A stretch of 64,000 nt of DNA from Taudactylus pleione (lineage: Eukaryota > Chordata > Amphibia > Anura > Myobatrachidae): NCBI GenBank assembly GCA_031769625.1, contig JAUIMM010000737.1, positions 1,463,501 to 1,527,500 on the forward strand, read 5' to 3'. Made by a program: the position numbers and the translations under genes. Every line of letters begins with the position of its first letter. Position 1 is the stretch's first letter. This document shows positions 62,450 through 64,000 of the stretch, piece after piece. Under the pieces are notes generated by a model. The model was given only the letters and a program-made list of their open reading frames with translations. It did not search any database and had not been told where the DNA came from.

Positions 62450-62922
62450 AGAGGCCATAACAGCAGCAACGAAACAGCATAATAACAATAATAACACTTT
62501 ATGCTGAATGTGTCATTTATCACTTTAACCGAACAGGGAGAACTGTAATACATGAGATCTGAAAGCCTTTTGTGTCATTATTGCTGCAACAATATGGCAG
62601 CGTTCAATGAGTAACTAATGCATGATTTCCTCCCTGTCAGCGTAAGGAAACAGGTTGTAACATTTAAATATCAGCTCAGTAACATCTGGAGAAATAGCAT
62701 TAGCAGCAGATTCCTATATTTGCCCGTTATGCGATGTGTACCGTCGCCTGCGCGCAGCGGAGCGCAGACCAATATACAGGGGAACGCAGCCTATCTATAT
62801 CCTGCAATGCAGCCAGTTACTAGCGAATGGAGGATCGGCCGCATTCCCATAAATATTGGTCCCGTGCCGGCCGGCGGTAATTACTGAGGGTCACACGGGA
62901 ACAGGACAATTGGGGAACTTAC
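62450..62922. other. intronic DNA, nothing recognised
   Basis: No repeat ends, exon or structured element was identified between the MITE and the candidate microexon. Confidence 0.5.
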
Positions 62923-62937
62923 ATCAGTGTCGTTGGG
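62923..62937 (-). CDS. cacna2d4: candidate 15-nt cassette microexon (PNDTD)
   Basis: Fifteen bases are flanked on the sense strand by a pyrimidine-rich tract ending in TTCAG and by a GTAAGT donor. They read CCC AAC GAC ACT GAT (PNDTD) in phase 0, so inclusion adds five residues between ...RVTRQ and CSDVDG... without changing frame, and skipping is equally in frame. The insertion falls at an extracellular junction where the family is otherwise contiguous. Small alternative exons are known in CACNA2D1 and CACNA2D2, which makes a cassette exon plausible. It is also short enough to be a chance pairing of splice-like sites. Confidence 0.55.
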
Positions 62938-63684
62938 CTGAAGAGGAAGATCAGGAACAGACAGAAAACATTACAGTTAGTGCAGACAGATAAATGATTT
63001 ACAGGAAATCCCCCCCCCATGCAAATATTTACTAAATACCCCTCATTATATACCATGTAACCCCCAAAGTGTGTTCATTAATTCCAAGTACCCCCCAACA
63101 ATGTATAACTATAGACCAAGCACCCCCCTATATACTGTATGTATATATAATATAAAAGTTCCCATACGCTGACATAATAGGGAATAGCTGACAAAGGCAT
63201 CAGATTATTGTGGCAGCGGCTACATTTATGTGGGTACATGGTTTATTTAATCAAACTTTCGCCCTCATGTGCTGAACTTGCAGGGTGACGCCCCTCATAC
63301 GCCTCCCCAAGTGCAGGGGGACACAGCTGCTAGATGCCGGCACCCCTAAGTACTGACATGAGTTGGGCCCTTGGTTAGTGTGGTCATTCGCATCCTGACA
63401 TTGTACACGCAGCTGTAAATCTGTATCTGAATCACTTGTTACTGCAGCCATGAGTTTCAATGATACATGTAACTGCCAAATGACCCCAAATTATTACATT
63501 AAAGCTATTGATTACATTTCGTGCATTGATCAGCCACAGTGAAGATGCTGGGATCAGTAGTTCGGCAACTAACTGTGAATCCATGGGACAGAGCGTTGGT
63601 GGGCCTTTCAGATCTTCCAGACTCCAAAATATAGGATGTATTTTACCAGTTATAACAACGTCCCCTAATGAGGGGGTCCCTTAC
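62938..63684. other. intronic DNA with C-rich runs
   Basis: C runs (CCCCCCCCC near 63010, CCCCCC near 63123) lie among AT-rich sequence. A GATGCTGGGATCAGTAGTTC fragment at 63546-63565 resembles the CCCAGCATG/ACTAC repeat word. Otherwise nothing. Confidence 0.5.
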
Positions 63685-63746
63685 CTGCCGTGTCACCCGC
63701 CAGAAAATGTCCCGCAGCAGAGACAGTTTCATCTGAACCCCAATAG
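63685..63746 (-). CDS. cacna2d4: alpha-2/delta exon, IGVQMKL segment
   Basis: This 62-base exon has a TTCCAG acceptor before position 63746 and a CAG/GTAAGG donor at 63685. It takes one base from the missing upstream exon to complete its first codon, then reads IGVQMKLSLL and on to FWRVTRQ, ending in phase 0. The IG(I/V)QMKL block followed by FW and a basic SRQ/TRQ end is characteristic of the alpha-2/delta-3 and -4 group, in the extracellular region shortly before the conserved cysteine segment. It is the most 5' exon seen; nothing exon-like was found between 63747 and the window edge. The sense strand carries no frameshift or stop. Confidence 0.9.
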
Positions 63747-63831
63747 CTGGAAGGACAAGAGAGAAATACTCAACGTTACTAACCGGGTAGCAGCGATAAC
63801 CAATCTAAATATACACATCTAAAGGTGACGG

Positions 63832-64000
63832 TCCTGTCATTAATGGCGCATAATCCGTGTGACCTGTCCTTAATGGTGCATTATCTGTGTGTCCTGTCAC
63901 TAATGGTGCATTATCTGTGTGTCCTGTCACTAATGGTGCATTATCTTTGTGTCCTGTCACTAATGGTGCATTATCCGTGTGTCCTGTCACTAATGGTGCA
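63832..64000. repeat. 30-bp minisatellite running off the right edge
   Basis: The unit is CTAATGGTGCATTATCTGTG followed by TGTCCTGTCA, about 5.5 copies, with only one to three differences between units. It is still in progress at position 64000. It lies in the intron upstream of the IGVQMKL exon. Confidence 0.95.

Larger units (their letters stand above)
20573..63746 (-). other. cacna2d4: cacna2d4-like gene, 3' half (ten exons, partial)
   Basis: Ten exons on the minus strand encode a continuous stretch of a calcium-channel alpha-2/delta subunit, an extracellular membrane-anchored auxiliary subunit that raises surface expression of Cav1/Cav2 channels. Order 5' to 3': 63746-63685, 62937-62923 (candidate microexon), 60446-60402, 59793-59731, 51836-51766, 49790-49715, 43270-43218, 42841-42786, 35593-35476, 20685-20573. 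Every junction keeps phase and no exon has a stop. Diagnostic motifs in order are [45 protein letters not shown] and EVKY. The histidine run after YDYQAMC and the HKHRKQD just before LQPCDTEYP fit alpha-2/delta-4 better than -3; this paralogue call rests on recalled family features, not an alignment. Upstream exons (signal peptide, VWA and Cache domains) and the final exons lie outside the window. Confidence 0.9.

Overview
The window looks like vertebrate nuclear DNA, most likely from an amphibian (probably a frog) with a repeat-rich genome. It holds part of one recognisable gene. Ten small exons on the minus strand, between 63746 and 20573, join in consistent reading phase with good splice sites. 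Together they encode the C-terminal half of a voltage-gated calcium channel alpha-2/delta subunit. The best match is alpha-2/delta-4 (cacna2d4), the subunit that pairs with retinal L-type channels. Only about 670 bases of 64 kb are coding. The 5' exons lie beyond the right edge, and the last exons (C-terminal tail and GPI-anchor signal) lie beyond the left edge.

The rest is intron, and it is unusual. About 70% of the window consists of private minisatellites, one or more per long intron, each with its own unit: 91 bp (1-19046, continuing off the left edge), 38 bp (25856-35264), 28 bp (37931-42170), 47 bp (43388-49672), 43 bp (51060-51362), 29 bp (51945-57420) and 30 bp (63832-64000, off the right edge). 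The big arrays share a two-level structure: a short unit, plus kilobase-scale block duplications recognisable by rare variants recurring at fixed offsets (4069 and 3087 bp; 2548 and 1550 bp; 532 and 874 bp; 1568 bp). The long open frames inside these arrays are by-products of stop-free repeats.

Between arrays and exons lie DNA transposon relics, often nested. There is a hAT-like element with a perfect 8-bp target duplication (21707-23334), a family of MITEs with GGGCCTGATTCAG-type ends and 3-bp target duplications, and Harbinger-like elements flanked by TTA (50144-51013, with another inside at 50273-50591). Two related MITEs (23688-24236 and 35878-36381) are built almost entirely from consecutive hairpins whose two arms have changed together. 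This is the most unusual sequence feature in the window.

Two details of the gene deserve attention. The most downstream exon has no plausible GT donor where homology ends but is followed at once by ATATCCTC, which resembles a minor-spliceosome (U12, AT-AC) donor. A 15-base in-frame candidate microexon (62923-62937) with strong splice sites would add five residues between two conserved exons. No RNA gene, CRISPR array, bacterial-type operon or promoter was seen.
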